Shown: positions 7,422 to 16,834, numbered from the stretch's first letter. The stretch is DNA of 64,000 bases from Porphyromonas catoniae ATCC 51270 (GCF_000565015.1 NZ_JDFF01000004.1:1-64000); one strand, 5' to 3'. Translations and numbers: made by a program. Notes: generated by a model not told the origin, from the letters alone.

Positions 7422-8957
7422 ATGCTACAAGAGGAACTATGGACAGTGCGCCTTGCCAAGGCCTCCTCACTACACCCCAGTAGCTCTCAGCAGCTCTGGC
7501 AGGCACTCGCAGCACAGATCGAGCAGCGTTTGCTCCTCGGGGCAGAGATTGCCTTCCCCTGCATTGGCGTTTTCACACTGAGGCAAGAGGGCGAATTCCT
7601 TGCCCAGCTCCCTGATGGCACTCGCTACCTCGTCCCTCCTAGGCTTTCTCTAGATCTGCGCTGGGAGAGGGCAGGAAGAGAGGAATCTGCTATTCCCCTC
7701 ACCTTCCTCATCGAAGCCCTGGTAAACTCCACGAAGCTACGGGCTGAAGTCATTCAGGTTTGGCTTAAAGCTATCCCCATCCTTTGGGAAGAGCTGATGC
7801 GAGAAGCAGGCTCAGTAGCTTGGCCCCGCCTCGGCCTCTTCCATACAGTTTCAGGGGATGCTTCCTCTACCTCTTCGGGCTATACCTTCACACCTCTATC
7901 AGTCTTTGCCGAGGCACTCAACAAGCCCTTCAGCATGTTTGTCCCCGTAGAGGTTGCACACGGGGAGCAGAGCAATGACCTCGAGATACGTGAGGTTACA
8001 AGTCTCGAGGTCTTAGGAGAAATCCACCCCATTACACTCCTCATGCCTACGCCATTCCCTGAAACAGAGGGTGAAACAGCGGTGGAGGATACGAAAGGAG
8101 TGGAACAAGAGAAGATGGAAGCCGTTGTTGTGCAATCCTCGTCTGACCCTGTCTCGCAGATAGAACCAGAGGAAGAGGAAAAGGTAGAAGCCCCCACTAT
8201 ACAGGCCTCATCTGACCCTACACCACAGGCAGAACTAGAGGAGGAGAAGGAGGTAGAAGCCCCTGCCGTGCAGACCTCACCTGACCCTATCTCGCTGACA
8301 GAATCAGAGGAAGAGGAGAAGGTAGAAGCTCCTGCCGAGGCGACAACACCCGTCATACCCCCAGTACCCTCGGTATCCGTCACGACGCCCACAGCCACCT
8401 CTTCACCCCGTAAGTCTCGCTCTGGCTGCTACATCTGGCTCATTGTGGCCATGCTCCTACTCATCGGAGCTATACTCGTTATCTTCTTGCTCAACAACCA
8501 GCAGAAGAACAAGAACGAAGCTAAGCCTCTCCCTCCGAAGCCCGCTCAGCAGACAACCCCAACCACAGTCATTCCGACCGCCGAGCCTAGAGAGAAAGAT
8601 AGCCTCATGATCCAGGCGGACAGCTCCAGCGGGACAGCTAGCGACGCCCTCGCCTCTACACCTGCCCCTGCCCCTCCCTCTGCCTCTAAAGCCCAGCCTG
8701 CCTCCAGCGAAGAGACCGAAGTTGTGCGCATACAGGCTGGAGACCGCCTCACACGCTTCTCTTTGAGGAAGTATGGGCATAAGGCCTTCTGGGTGTACAT
8801 CTATGAGGAGAATCGAAGTCGAATCAAAGACCCCGACAATATCCCCATTGGCACCACCATCACACTACCACAAGCCTCGAAGTATAAGATAGATGCACGT
8901 GATACGAATTCCGTTAATAAGGCGTTGATACTACAGCGCTCTATTAAGAATAAGTAG
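7422..8957 (+). CDS. HU-like (CCDC81-type) DNA-binding / transmembrane / LysM fusion protein
   Basis: The 511-residue protein appears to have two N-terminal HU-like modules: about residues 20-90 (LLLGAEIAFPCIGVFTLR, then LPDGTRYLVPP) and about 95-175 (VAWPRLGLFHTV). They resemble the paired CCDC81-like prokaryotic HU domains of Bacteroidota. An acidic Pro/Glu region follows (about 205-310) with three imperfect repeats around EEEEKVEAP. One transmembrane helix follows (WLIVAMLLLIGAILVIFLL, about 335-355), preceded by basic residues (RKSRSGCY). A low-complexity linker then leads to a C-terminal LysM-like domain (VRIQAGDRLTRFSLRKYG ... IPIGTTITLP). By the positive-inside rule the HU part is cytoplasmic and the LysM part periplasmic. 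It probably belongs to the ftsY-rimO operon. Its function is unknown; a link between nucleoid and cell wall is my inference. Confidence 0.75.
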   Translation: MLQEELWTVRLAKASSLHPSSSQQLWQALAAQIEQRLLLGAEIAFPCIGVFTLRQEGEFLAQLPDGTRYLVPPRLSLDLRWERAGREESAIPLTFLIEALVNSTKLRAEVIQVWLKAIPILWEELMREAGSVAWPRLGLFHTVSGDASSTSSGYTFTPLSVFAEALNKPFSMFVPVEVAHGEQSNDLEIREVTSLEVLGEIHPITLLMPTPFPETEGETAVEDTKGVEQEKMEAVVVQSSSDPVSQIEPEEEEKVEAPTIQASSDPTPQAELEEEKEVEAPAVQTSPDPISLTESEEEEKVEAPAEATTPVIPPVPSVSVTTPTATSSPRKSRSGCYIWLIVAMLLLIGAILVIFLLNNQQKNKNEAKPLPPKPAQQTTPTTVIPTAEPREKDSLMIQADSSSGTASDALASTPAPAPPSASKAQPASSEETEVVRIQAGDRLTRFSLRKYGHKAFWVYIYEENRSRIKDPDNIPIGTTITLPQASKYKIDARDTNSVNKALILQRSIKNK

Positions 8958-9011
8958 CACAGCGAAATAGATAGTAAGAATACTCCAAACTAAGATAAGG
9001 ATAGACTAACA

Positions 9012-10007
9012 ATGGAATCAACAGACATCCGTATCCTCACTGAGGAGATTGAGCGTAAAGGGCACCTCGTAGAGCAGCTACGTACAGGGATGCACCAGTC
9101 AATCGTCGGCCAAGCGCACCTCGTAGACTCCTTGCTCATCGGGTTACTTTCAGGTGGACACATCCTCTTGGAGGGGCTCCCGGGGCTAGCGAAGACCCTA
9201 GCCATCAAGACCCTGGCGCAGCTCATACAAGCCGACTACAAGCGCATTCAGTTTACCCCTGACCTCCTACCTGCTGACGTGGTAGGGACACTGATGTATA
9301 GCCAGCGAGAGGAGGACTTCCAAGTGAAGAAAGGTCCTATCTTCTCTAACTTCATCCTTGCCGATGAAATCAACCGTGCCCCAGCGAAGGTACAGAGTGC
9401 CCTGCTAGAGGCCATGCAGGAGCATCAGGTGACCATCGGCGAAGAGACCTTCCGTCTGCCGAACCCATTCCTTGTCATGGCTACACAGAACCCCATCGAG
9501 CAAGAGGGTACCTATCCTCTGCCCGAGGCTCAGGTAGACCGCTTCATGCTGAAGGTCCTCATCTCCTACCCCAAGAAGGAGGAAGAGACACTCATCATCC
9601 GCCAGCAGATCCGCCCAGGACACGAGGATAAGGTCAGCCCCATCCTCTCCATCTCTGACATCCTAGAGCTACGTAATCTAGCTGCACGAGTCTACGTGGA
9701 TGAGAAGATCGAACGCTACATCGTCGATATTGTCTTTGCCACACGACGTCCAGAGGAGTACGGGCTAGAGTCACTACGCCCCTTCATCGCCTTCGGTGCG
9801 TCACCTCGTGCTTCTATTAACTTGGCTTTGGCAGCACGCTCCTACGCCCTCATCAAGCGACGTGGCTACGTCATCCCAGAGGATATCCGAGCTGTGTGCT
9901 ATGACGTCCTACGTCATCGTATCGGGCTCTCCTACGAGGCAGAGGCGAATGACCTCACTGCTGACGAAGTCATCAAGGAGATCCTCAACAAGGTAGAGGT
10001 ACCCTAG
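9012..10007 (+). CDS. MoxR-family AAA+ ATPase
   Basis: MoxR ATPases are chaperone-like AAA+ proteins that work with VWA-domain proteins. The 331-residue protein carries Walker A GLPGLAKT (about residues 55-62), Walker B ILADEINRAP, sensor I ATQNP, and the family motif QEGTYPLPEAQVDRF. The C-terminal lid includes SPRASINL. The length is typical. It is the first gene of the Bacteroides aerotolerance (bat) cluster, followed by a DUF58 protein and batA-batE, the classic MoxR/DUF58/VWA arrangement. The 54-bp upstream gap shows no clear TAnnTTTG box, so readthrough from rimO/HU is possible. Confidence 0.93.
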   Translation: MESTDIRILTEEIERKGHLVEQLRTGMHQSIVGQAHLVDSLLIGLLSGGHILLEGLPGLAKTLAIKTLAQLIQADYKRIQFTPDLLPADVVGTLMYSQREEDFQVKKGPIFSNFILADEINRAPAKVQSALLEAMQEHQVTIGEETFRLPNPFLVMATQNPIEQEGTYPLPEAQVDRFMLKVLISYPKKEEETLIIRQQIRPGHEDKVSPILSISDILELRNLAARVYVDEKIERYIVDIVFATRRPEEYGLESLRPFIAFGASPRASINLALAARSYALIKRRGYVIPEDIRAVCYDVLRHRIGLSYEAEANDLTADEVIKEILNKVEVP

Positions 10008-10032
10008 CCTCTACCTCAGACCCTCTGTATAG

Positions 10033-10917
10033 ATGAAGTCAAGACTGCAAACCTCTGACCTCCTCAAGAAGGTACGGCGTATCGAGATCAAGGCACGGGG
10101 ACTCTCCGAGCAGGTCTTCGCTGGGCAGTATCACTCGGCCTTCCGTGGTCGAGGGATGGCCTTCAGTGAGGTACGAGGCTATCAGGTAGGGGATGACGTA
10201 CGAGACATTGACTGGAATGTTACCGCACGCTACGCCAACCCCTTTATTAAGGTCTTCGAGGAGGAGCGAGAACTCACCGTCATGCTCCTAGTAGATATGA
10301 CGGGTAGCACAGCCTTCGGAACTCGTAGCGAGAGCAAGCGGGAGCTGAATGCCGAGATCGCTGCTACCCTCGCCTTCTCCGCCATTCAGAATAATGATAA
10401 GGTAGGGGCCATCCTCTTCACGGATGAAGTCGAACTCTTCATCCCAGCACGCAGTGGGAAGAAGCACATCCTCTACCTCATCCGTGAGCTACTGAGCTTC
10501 GAGCCTCGGAGCAGGGAGACCAATCTAAATGTCCCCCTTTCCTACCTCAACCGCTTGATCAAGAGGCGGTGTACTGCCTTCCTTATCTCGGACTTCTTCC
10601 AGTGGGGTGAGCCGTATAGCCAGACGCTGATGCTCGCAGCACGTAAGCATGACCTCGTGGCTATCCGCACCTACGACGAAGGGGCAGTCGAGCTCCCACA
10701 GATGGGGATCGTCCGCCTCTTGGATGCCGAGAGTGGAGAGGAGCGTTACATCGACACCTCTTCCCCACGCCTAAGGAAGGCCTACCGCAAGAGCATCGAG
10801 GAGCAACTCGAGACCTTCCGCTCTAACTGCCTCAGAGGGGGCGTAGATCACATTGAGGTCTCTACGGGTAAGGACTACGTACCCGAGCTCATCAAACTGT
10901 TTGGGGTACGACGCTAG
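10033..10917 (+). CDS. DUF58 domain (VWA-like) protein of the bat operon
   Basis: The 294-residue protein has the DUF58 signature GDDVRDIDWNVTARYANPF followed by a degenerate VWA fold with LLVDMTGST (MIDAS-like DxTxS). It has no signal peptide or membrane helix, so it is cytoplasmic. DUF58 proteins sit between MoxR and the membrane VWA proteins in bat operons and are thought to be MoxR clients. It lies 25 bp after moxR. A 393-bp gap with a repeat array and a promoter follows before the next gene. Confidence 0.9.
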   Translation: MKSRLQTSDLLKKVRRIEIKARGLSEQVFAGQYHSAFRGRGMAFSEVRGYQVGDDVRDIDWNVTARYANPFIKVFEEERELTVMLLVDMTGSTAFGTRSESKRELNAEIAATLAFSAIQNNDKVGAILFTDEVELFIPARSGKKHILYLIRELLSFEPRSRETNLNVPLSYLNRLIKRRCTAFLISDFFQWGEPYSQTLMLAARKHDLVAIRTYDEGAVELPQMGIVRLLDAESGEERYIDTSSPRLRKAYRKSIEEQLETFRSNCLRGGVDHIEVSTGKDYVPELIKLFGVRR

Positions 10918-10973
10918 CCAGCTTGACCCTCTTCCAGCCCTCTATCTACAGGCTGTCTCTGGAGGCCTAAACG

Positions 10974-11057
10974 GGTATCGGGGAAACCTCTCTGGAGGTA
11001 CTGAGGGAAACGCTCCCGAGGTATCGGGGGTACCTCAAGAGGGGTATCCTCAGTACC
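10974..11057. repeat. Family C palindrome array, copy 1 (4 units, 23-bp pitch, last reversed)
   Basis: Units of 15 nt start at 10974 (GGTATCGGGGAAACC), 10997 (GGTACTGAGGGAAAC), 11020 (GGTATCGGGGGTACC) and 11043 (GGTATCCTCAGTACC, the reverse of a GGTACTGAGGATACC unit). The pitch is exactly 23 bp and the 8-bp spacers vary. The array fills part of the 393-bp gap between the DUF58 gene and the next bat gene; the rest of that gap holds only the promoter at 11281. Confidence 0.8.
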
Positions 11058-11280
11058 TCTAGAATGGAGCTGGAGGAAACAGCCCTCCTCTTAGTAATAC
11101 GAGGGTGAGGAAGCTGGACCTTCTGAGAAGTAAGGACTAGCTCTACTAGAGGCGCAGAGCTATCAGACCTATCCCTACACTGCAGTCCCCGCTGTTTAGT
11201 AACAGCTTGACAAACAAAACGAAGCCCACCCCCACAGCTCCACAATGAAGTTAGCTGTAGGATTAGCCCACCGAAAGCCC

Positions 11281-11288
11281 TATATTTG
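11281..11288 (+). promoter_or_regulatory. Internal promoter of the bat operon
   Basis: TATATTTG matches the Bacteroidota -7 box and lies 22 bp upstream of the ATG at 11311. It suggests that the membrane accessory gene plus batA-E can be transcribed independently of moxR-DUF58. Confidence 0.55.
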
Positions 11289-11310
11289 TTTAGGTATAGG
11301 CATTGATTAG

Positions 11311-12291
11311 ATGAAGTATTTAGCATATTGTCTCCTCCTTAGCCTTGCTTGGTGCCTTCCGTCCGTTGGGCAGAATGTCTCCATTCAGGCTCGCTTGGAT
11401 CGACCAGAAATCAAGATTGGGGAACGTGCGGCCATTGACCTCACGATCCGCACGGACGATCTATCGCGTACACGCTTCTACCTACTCCAGGACTCCACAG
11501 GCGCTCCTGAGCGGTATCGTGTCCTCTCCTTTGGGGCAACCGATACCATTGACATCGGCAAGGGTGTACAGGAGATTAAGGCACAGATGATCGTCACCTC
11601 CTTCGACTCCACGCTCATCACACTCCCTCCCATTGTTGTGGAGACCCCCTCAGGACAGGCGATGACCAAGCCTCTTGCCCTGAATGTGATTTCCCCAGAG
11701 GTAGACCTCTCCCAGCCCGAGAACATTCGCCCCATTGTCTCGCCTTGGGACGAGCCCTATACCTTGATGGATATACTCATCTTGATCTTTACGTCTTGGA
11801 TCTTCTACGCCGTAGCTGGGCTACTGCTCATCGCTCTACTCATCTATGAGTATCGGAATAGAGCTCGGTATCTCCAGGTCGTTAAGCCCGAGATCCTTCG
11901 CCCCGTGTCTGCATTGGAGCAGCTCAAGAGGAAGCTGGAGGCGCTAGGGGATGCTCGACTGGAGACACAGGAGGACTTCAAGCGTTATTACTCAACGGTA
12001 ACGGATGGGCTAAGGGCTTACCTCGGAGCACGCTATGGGTTCGAGGCCATGGAGCGCACGACAGATGAAGTCATAGAGAAGCTCCATAGCCTCGGGCTGG
12101 GAAGTGAGCAGACGAGGCACGTAGAGCAAGTTTTGATGGAGGCTAGTTTGGTAAAGTTCGCCAAGAGTCTCCCCGAGCGTGGTGATGCACTCCTGCTCCG
12201 CACACAGACACTGGCTCTAGCCGAAGGCATAGAGAGACTCTTCATACCTAGCGAGGGAGAGTCACTAGCAGGAAAGGAGGTGACCCAATGA
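11311..12291 (+). CDS. Membrane accessory protein of the bat operon (DUF4381-like)
   Basis: The 326-residue protein has an N-terminal signal peptide (YLAYCLLLSLAWCLPSVGQ), a beta-rich extracytoplasmic region of about 130 residues, one transmembrane segment (LMDILILIFTSWIFYAVAGL onward, about 150-180), and a cytoplasmic helical tail. The tail has FKRYYSTVTDGLRAYLGARYGFEAMERTTDE, seen here in parts as FKRYYSTVTDGLRAYL and GFEAMERTTDEV. The tail resembles the C-terminal part of BatD proteins and of DUF4381 proteins that accompany MoxR/VWA systems. The family assignment is by context and topology, not by a sharp motif. It overlaps batA by four bases (ATGA). Confidence 0.7.
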   Translation: MKYLAYCLLLSLAWCLPSVGQNVSIQARLDRPEIKIGERAAIDLTIRTDDLSRTRFYLLQDSTGAPERYRVLSFGATDTIDIGKGVQEIKAQMIVTSFDSTLITLPPIVVETPSGQAMTKPLALNVISPEVDLSQPENIRPIVSPWDEPYTLMDILILIFTSWIFYAVAGLLLIALLIYEYRNRARYLQVVKPEILRPVSALEQLKRKLEALGDARLETQEDFKRYYSTVTDGLRAYLGARYGFEAMERTTDEVIEKLHSLGLGSEQTRHVEQVLMEASLVKFAKSLPERGDALLLRTQTLALAEGIERLFIPSEGESLAGKEVTQ

Positions 12292-13274
12292 CCTTCCTTC
12301 ATCCACATCTACTCTGGGGCTTACTGCTTATTCCCCTCTTAATCGCCATCTATATCTTCTGGCGAAGGAAACAGGAGGCAACGGTACTGCTCCCCTCCCT
12401 CCGTGGGCTAAGTGGCAAGGGTGGAGGCTTGCGTGTCTACCTCAGGCACTCCGTCTTTGTCCTCCGACTTTTAGCCCTGAGTGCCGTCATTGTTGCGCTG
12501 GCACGTCCACAGAGTACCTCCAGCTGGCGTGAGAACCAAGTAGAGGGGATCGACATCATGCTCACGATGGATATCTCTACCAGCATGCTGGCGATGGACT
12601 TCCAGCCCAACCGTGTAGAGGCTGCCAAGGAAGTGGCAATGCGTTTCATCGCAAGTCGCCCAAACGACAACATCGGTCTCGTCGTCTTCGCAGGGGAGAG
12701 CTTCACTGCATGTCCGCTGACACAAGACCATGCGACGCTCATCAATCGCCTCCGAGACATGACCCCAGGGATCATCGAGGACCAAACGGCCATTGGCTCA
12801 GGGATTGCTACGGCGATTAACCGCCTCAAGGACAGCAAGACCAAGAGCAAAGTCCTCATCCTGCTGACGGATGGTGTGAACAACACGGGGAATATCTCCC
12901 CAAAGATGGCAGCGGATCTTGCTAAGACGTTTGGCATATCCATCTACACGATTGGCGTCGGATCCTCCTCGGGGGAAGCCCCATATCCTTTCCAGACTGA
13001 ATTCGGCACCATCGTGCGCAACGTACCTGTAGACCTCGATGAGCCTACGATGAAACAAATAGCCGAGATCTCTGGGGGAGCTTACTTCCGTGCTACGGAT
13101 AACAACTCGCTCTCTACAATCTATCAGAAGATCGATCAGCTCGAGAAGACCAAACTCTCGACGAAGAATCATCGTACGATTTACGAGGAGTACTCGTTGT
13201 TTGCCTTCATCGCTGTTATCTTCCTCTTGCTGGAGTTCCTCCTGCGCTCGACCCTCTTGAAAACCAACCCGTAA
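12288..13274 (+). CDS. batA: BatA, membrane-anchored VWA protein
   Basis: The 328-residue protein has two N-terminal membrane helices (LLWGLLLIPLLIAIYIF and a second near 50-70), a VWA domain with MIDAS motif DISTS (about residue 94) and TDGVNNTG, and a C-terminal membrane helix (YSLFAFIAVIFLLLEFLL). This is the BatA/BatB topology, with the VWA domain probably in the periplasm. Bat proteins are linked to aerotolerance and stress survival in Bacteroides; the biochemical role is unresolved. It overlaps the preceding gene by 4 bp and lies 4 bp before batB. Confidence 0.92.
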   Translation: MTFLHPHLLWGLLLIPLLIAIYIFWRRKQEATVLLPSLRGLSGKGGGLRVYLRHSVFVLRLLALSAVIVALARPQSTSSWRENQVEGIDIMLTMDISTSMLAMDFQPNRVEAAKEVAMRFIASRPNDNIGLVVFAGESFTACPLTQDHATLINRLRDMTPGIIEDQTAIGSGIATAINRLKDSKTKSKVLILLTDGVNNTGNISPKMAADLAKTFGISIYTIGVGSSSGEAPYPFQTEFGTIVRNVPVDLDEPTMKQIAEISGGAYFRATDNNSLSTIYQKIDQLEKTKLSTKNHRTIYEEYSLFAFIAVIFLLLEFLLRSTLLKTNP

Positions 13275-13278
13275 GGCG

Positions 13279-14313
13279 ATGAATATCCTATTCTATTCTC
13301 CAGAGTACCTTTATTTACTCTTCGGGCTCATCCCCCTTACCCTACTCTCTCTCTTCGTCTACTACAGACGAAGGAAGCTCATCGCACGCTTCACCAGCAG
13401 GGAAATGAAGGACGAACTGATGCCTCTTGCCTCGGGCAAGCGTCAGCTCGTGCGAGATGCCCTCGTACTCTCAGCCTTGGCACTGCTCATCGTGGCTCTG
13501 GCACGTCCACAGGTACCTGGACGTACCTCCTCGGGTAAAGAGGACGACAGCAAGGGTATAGAGGCGATGATCTGTCTGGATATATCGAACTCCATGCTCT
13601 GCCAGGACGTCGCCCCTAGTCGCCTCGACTTCGCCAAGCGCACAATAACGAAGCTCCTAGAGGAGATGCGCTCGGACAAGGTGGGACTTATCGTCTTCGC
13701 TGGTAGCTCGTTTGTGCAGCTCCCCATCACCACCGACCTCTCTACCGCACAGGAGTTTCTCTCGGATGTATCACCGAGCATGCTCTCTGACCAAGGTACA
13801 GCCATTGGGAGTGCCATCACCCTAGCGCGCCAGTCATTCTCGGATAGGAAGGACTTAGGCAAGGCGATTGTTATCCTGACAGATGGAGAGGACTTCGAGG
13901 ACAACGCCCTCGAGGCTGCTACCGATGCCTCCAAGGCAGGTGTGCACATCAATGTAGTAGGTATTGGGACAAGCGAAGGTGGCCCGATCCCAACACCTCA
14001 GGGACAGCTCACCGATGAGTCCGGGAACATGGTCGTCACAAAGCTCAACCTGGATATGTGCAAACAGCTTGCAGATACTGGGAAAGGCATCTTCGTGTCT
14101 TCGCAGACACAAGCCACCATCATCAAGGCTCTCAAGAAGCAACTTGACGAGCTACCCCGAGCCTCTGTCTCCTCTATGGCTGACAATGGCAACATCGAGA
14201 ACTTCGAGCCATGGCTTCGTGTAGCTCTACTCCTTCTCATCGTAGAATTCTTCATCATGGGACGTAAAAACAAGTTCCTCATTCGCCATAACATCTTTGG
14301 ACATGAGCAGTAA
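13279..14313 (+). CDS. batB: BatB, membrane-anchored VWA protein
   Basis: This 344-residue paralogue of BatA has the same layout: two N-terminal helices (YLLFGLIPLTLLSLFVYY and LVLSALALLIVALARPQ), a VWA domain with intact MIDAS DISNS (about residue 101) and ILTDGEDFED, and a C-terminal helix (LRVALLLLIVEFFIMG). The LALLIVALARPQVPGR segment just before the VWA domain is shared with BatA. batC starts within its last codons. Confidence 0.92.
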   Translation: MNILFYSPEYLYLLFGLIPLTLLSLFVYYRRRKLIARFTSREMKDELMPLASGKRQLVRDALVLSALALLIVALARPQVPGRTSSGKEDDSKGIEAMICLDISNSMLCQDVAPSRLDFAKRTITKLLEEMRSDKVGLIVFAGSSFVQLPITTDLSTAQEFLSDVSPSMLSDQGTAIGSAITLARQSFSDRKDLGKAIVILTDGEDFEDNALEAATDASKAGVHINVVGIGTSEGGPIPTPQGQLTDESGNMVVTKLNLDMCKQLADTGKGIFVSSQTQATIIKALKKQLDELPRASVSSMADNGNIENFEPWLRVALLLLIVEFFIMGRKNKFLIRHNIFGHEQ

Positions 14314-15046
14314 GATCATTGCCCTCTTGCTCCTCTTATCTTCCTCAAGCCTTGCCTATAGCCAAGGGATAAAGACGAAGATACGTCAGGGCAACAGGCT
14401 CTATAAAGAGAGGAACTTCTCCGAGGCTGAGACAGCCTACCGTAAGGCTCTTCTGCTAGATAGTCTCTCGGGCAAGGCAAACTTTGGTGTCTCCGCTGCC
14501 GCCTATGAGCTTGGTCGGTATAAGGAGGCTGCGAGCTACCTAGAGCGTGCCCTCAGAGACCCTCGCATCTCCACCAAAGAAGCTGCTGCCACCCTGCATA
14601 ACTTGGGCAATGTAGCTATGAAGGACAAGAAGTACGAAGAGGCCATACGTCTCTACGAAGAGTCCCTCATCACGCACCCAGAGAGTGACGATACACGCTA
14701 TAACCTTGCCTTGGCACAACGCCTCCTAAAGCAACAGCAACAAAACCAGCAAGGAGGCGGAGGCAACAATCAGAATCAAGACAAGGACAAGCAGGATAAG
14801 CAGAAACAGAACCCCAAGCAGGATCAACAGCAGAACAAGGATAAAGACAAGCAAGATCCTAAGCAAAACAACAATCAGGAAGGCACGCCCAAGGAGCAAC
14901 AGAACGGGCAAATGTCTCAGGAACAAGCCAAGCAAATCCTCGATGCCTTCCGCTCCGATGATGAGCAGACTCGCCGACGTGTCGAGCAGCGACAGCGTGA
15001 GCAAAAGCAACAACAGAATAGCACTAAGAATAAAAAGCGATGGTAG
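14303..15046 (+). CDS. batC: BatC, TPR protein with charged Q/K/D-rich tail
   Basis: The 247-residue protein has a signal peptide (SSKIIALLLLLSSSSLAYSQ) and about three tetratricopeptide repeats between residues 25 and 145 (NRLYKERNFSEAETAYRKAL, KEAASYLERAL, NLGNVAMKDKKYEEAIRLYE). A long hydrophilic Gln/Lys/Asp/Asn-rich tail follows. This is the BatC pattern: a periplasmic scaffold thought to bring Bat components together. I chose ATG 14303, 11 bp inside batB; a TTG six bases upstream is the only alternative. Its end overlaps batD by 7 bp. Confidence 0.9.
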   Translation: MSSKIIALLLLLSSSSLAYSQGIKTKIRQGNRLYKERNFSEAETAYRKALLLDSLSGKANFGVSAAAYELGRYKEAASYLERALRDPRISTKEAAATLHNLGNVAMKDKKYEEAIRLYEESLITHPESDDTRYNLALAQRLLKQQQQNQQGGGGNNQNQDKDKQDKQKQNPKQDQQQNKDKDKQDPKQNNNQEGTPKEQQNGQMSQEQAKQILDAFRSDDEQTRRRVEQRQREQKQQQNSTKNKKRW

Positions 15047-16821
15047 CCCAACTTGCCCTACGTCATAGGGCGCTCTGGTATTGCCTCCTCTCCCTCACCT
15101 GCGTCCTCTCGCTACACAGCCAGAGCGTACAGATCGAGGTACCCGCCACCGTAATCCAGGGCAAGCCTTTCCAGCTCTCCTACTCCATCCAGGGTGAGGC
15201 TGAGCTCACACGCTTCGACAACCCTCGCCTGCAGGGTCTAGCCCTACTCTACGGGCCAGCCCAGGAGCACTCCAGTCGCTTCCAGAGCATCAATGGTCGC
15301 ACGACCTCCTCGGTCTCTACGAGTGTGACCTACACGCTCCTAGCCGAGAACGTCGGGACGGCTACCATCGGAGCAACAACAGCGGTCATCGGGGGGCGTC
15401 AAGTGCAGGTTCGAGGAGCCAGCATCCGAGTCCTCCCCAGCAAGGGTGGATCGGCAGAGGCATCAACCTCCAGCACTGGGCGTTACCTCTATCGAGCCAT
15501 CCCTGGGACAACTACCGTCTACGAGCAACAAGCCATACCCATACACTACAAGCTCTACTCCTCCACAGAGTTTGAGCTATCCAGCATCAAGGCTCCCGAG
15601 TACGACGGCTTCATCTCGGAGAGTGAACCTCCAGGGGATGGGCGGAAGCAACTCGTCCTCGAGAACTACCAAGGGACCAACTACCGTACCGTGGTACTCC
15701 GTGAGGACGTCCTCTTCCCTCAGCGCTCAGGCACCCTCACCATCCCCTCCAGCGAAGTGGGTATCCGCATCCCCGTTGCAATCGACACAGATGATCCCTT
15801 CTTCGGCTCAACGACCATCGTAGACCGTCTGCTCCGCTCCACCCCCATCACCGTGCAGGTTCGTCCCCTTCCCACAGAGGGTCGCCCGAGTGACTTCTCT
15901 GGAGCAGTCGGGGCTTTCCGCATGAAGGCCGAGCTCCTAACGAAAGCACCGAAGACCAACGAGTCCGTGACCCTCCGCCTCACACTCGAGGGGACGGGGA
16001 ATCTGAAGCTAGCAAAAGCTCCTTTGATTAAGTTCCCAGAGAGCTTCGAGATTTACGACCCCAAAGAGACCTATGAGCAGAAGGTACTCCCAAGCAATGT
16101 CGAGGGAAAGAAGGTCATTGAATACTTCGCCATCCCTAGACGGATAGGCAAGGTAACGATCCCCTCGGTTTCCTTCTCGTTCTTTAACCCTCAGACCCAC
16201 CGCTACGAGACACTCCACTCGCCTAACTTCACGCTAGATGTAGCACAAGGGAAGGCAAGCTCTGACCTCACCTCTGGTGAAGGGGGCGAAGGCATCGTCC
16301 ACCAGCAAGGCCTCCGCCCTCAGCACAGCGAAGAGGGGCAAACAGCCATCCCTCTACTTGGCTTTGTTTCGGGGCTGGGCTATGGACTTATCTACTTCCT
16401 CCTCATCATCCTCAGTTTCGTCATCTACACTTATCTTGACCGCTCACGCCGTCTACGTGCCGACAGCCTCACCTACAACGCTACACGAGCCAGTAGTGTC
16501 GCCACGAAACGCCTACGCCTATCAGCTCAATACCTAAGAGAGGGGAAGCGTGAAGCCTTCTACGAGGAAGTCATGCGTGCCCTCTGGGGCTATCTTGGCG
16601 ATAAGCTCCGCCTGCCTGTCTCCGAGCTAAGCCGTGCCTCTGTGAGCGAGATACTCACACAGCGTGGTCTGGAGGGAAACCTCATCCATGAGCTAACCTC
16701 TGTCATTGACGAGGCCGAGTTTGCCCGCTTCGCCCCTGTCAGAGAGGGGGATATGCAGCAGCTCTATGACAGGGCAGCCCAGATCATAGGGCAGATAGAT
16801 AGCCACAAGCTCCGTAAGTAA
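15040..16821 (+). CDS. batD: BatD, large membrane protein of the aerotolerance operon
   Basis: The 593-residue protein has an N-terminal signal segment (ALWYCLLSLTCVLSLHSQ), a long beta-rich periplasmic region with repeated Ig-like stretches (VPATVIQGKPFQLSY; NESVTLRLTLEGTGNLKLAK), one transmembrane helix near 450-470 (YGLIYFLLIILSFVIYTYL), and a cytoplasmic tail. The tail (EAFYEEVMRALWGYLGDKL ... EFARFAP) resembles that of the protein at 11311-12291. Length and layout match BatD. It overlaps batC by 7 bp, and batE follows after 13 bp. Confidence 0.92.
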   Translation: MVAQLALRHRALWYCLLSLTCVLSLHSQSVQIEVPATVIQGKPFQLSYSIQGEAELTRFDNPRLQGLALLYGPAQEHSSRFQSINGRTTSSVSTSVTYTLLAENVGTATIGATTAVIGGRQVQVRGASIRVLPSKGGSAEASTSSTGRYLYRAIPGTTTVYEQQAIPIHYKLYSSTEFELSSIKAPEYDGFISESEPPGDGRKQLVLENYQGTNYRTVVLREDVLFPQRSGTLTIPSSEVGIRIPVAIDTDDPFFGSTTIVDRLLRSTPITVQVRPLPTEGRPSDFSGAVGAFRMKAELLTKAPKTNESVTLRLTLEGTGNLKLAKAPLIKFPESFEIYDPKETYEQKVLPSNVEGKKVIEYFAIPRRIGKVTIPSVSFSFFNPQTHRYETLHSPNFTLDVAQGKASSDLTSGEGGEGIVHQQGLRPQHSEEGQTAIPLLGFVSGLGYGLIYFLLIILSFVIYTYLDRSRRLRADSLTYNATRASSVATKRLRLSAQYLREGKREAFYEEVMRALWGYLGDKLRLPVSELSRASVSEILTQRGLEGNLIHELTSVIDEAEFARFAPVREGDMQQLYDRAAQIIGQIDSHKLRK

Positions 16822-16834
16822 ATCCGACCACACG

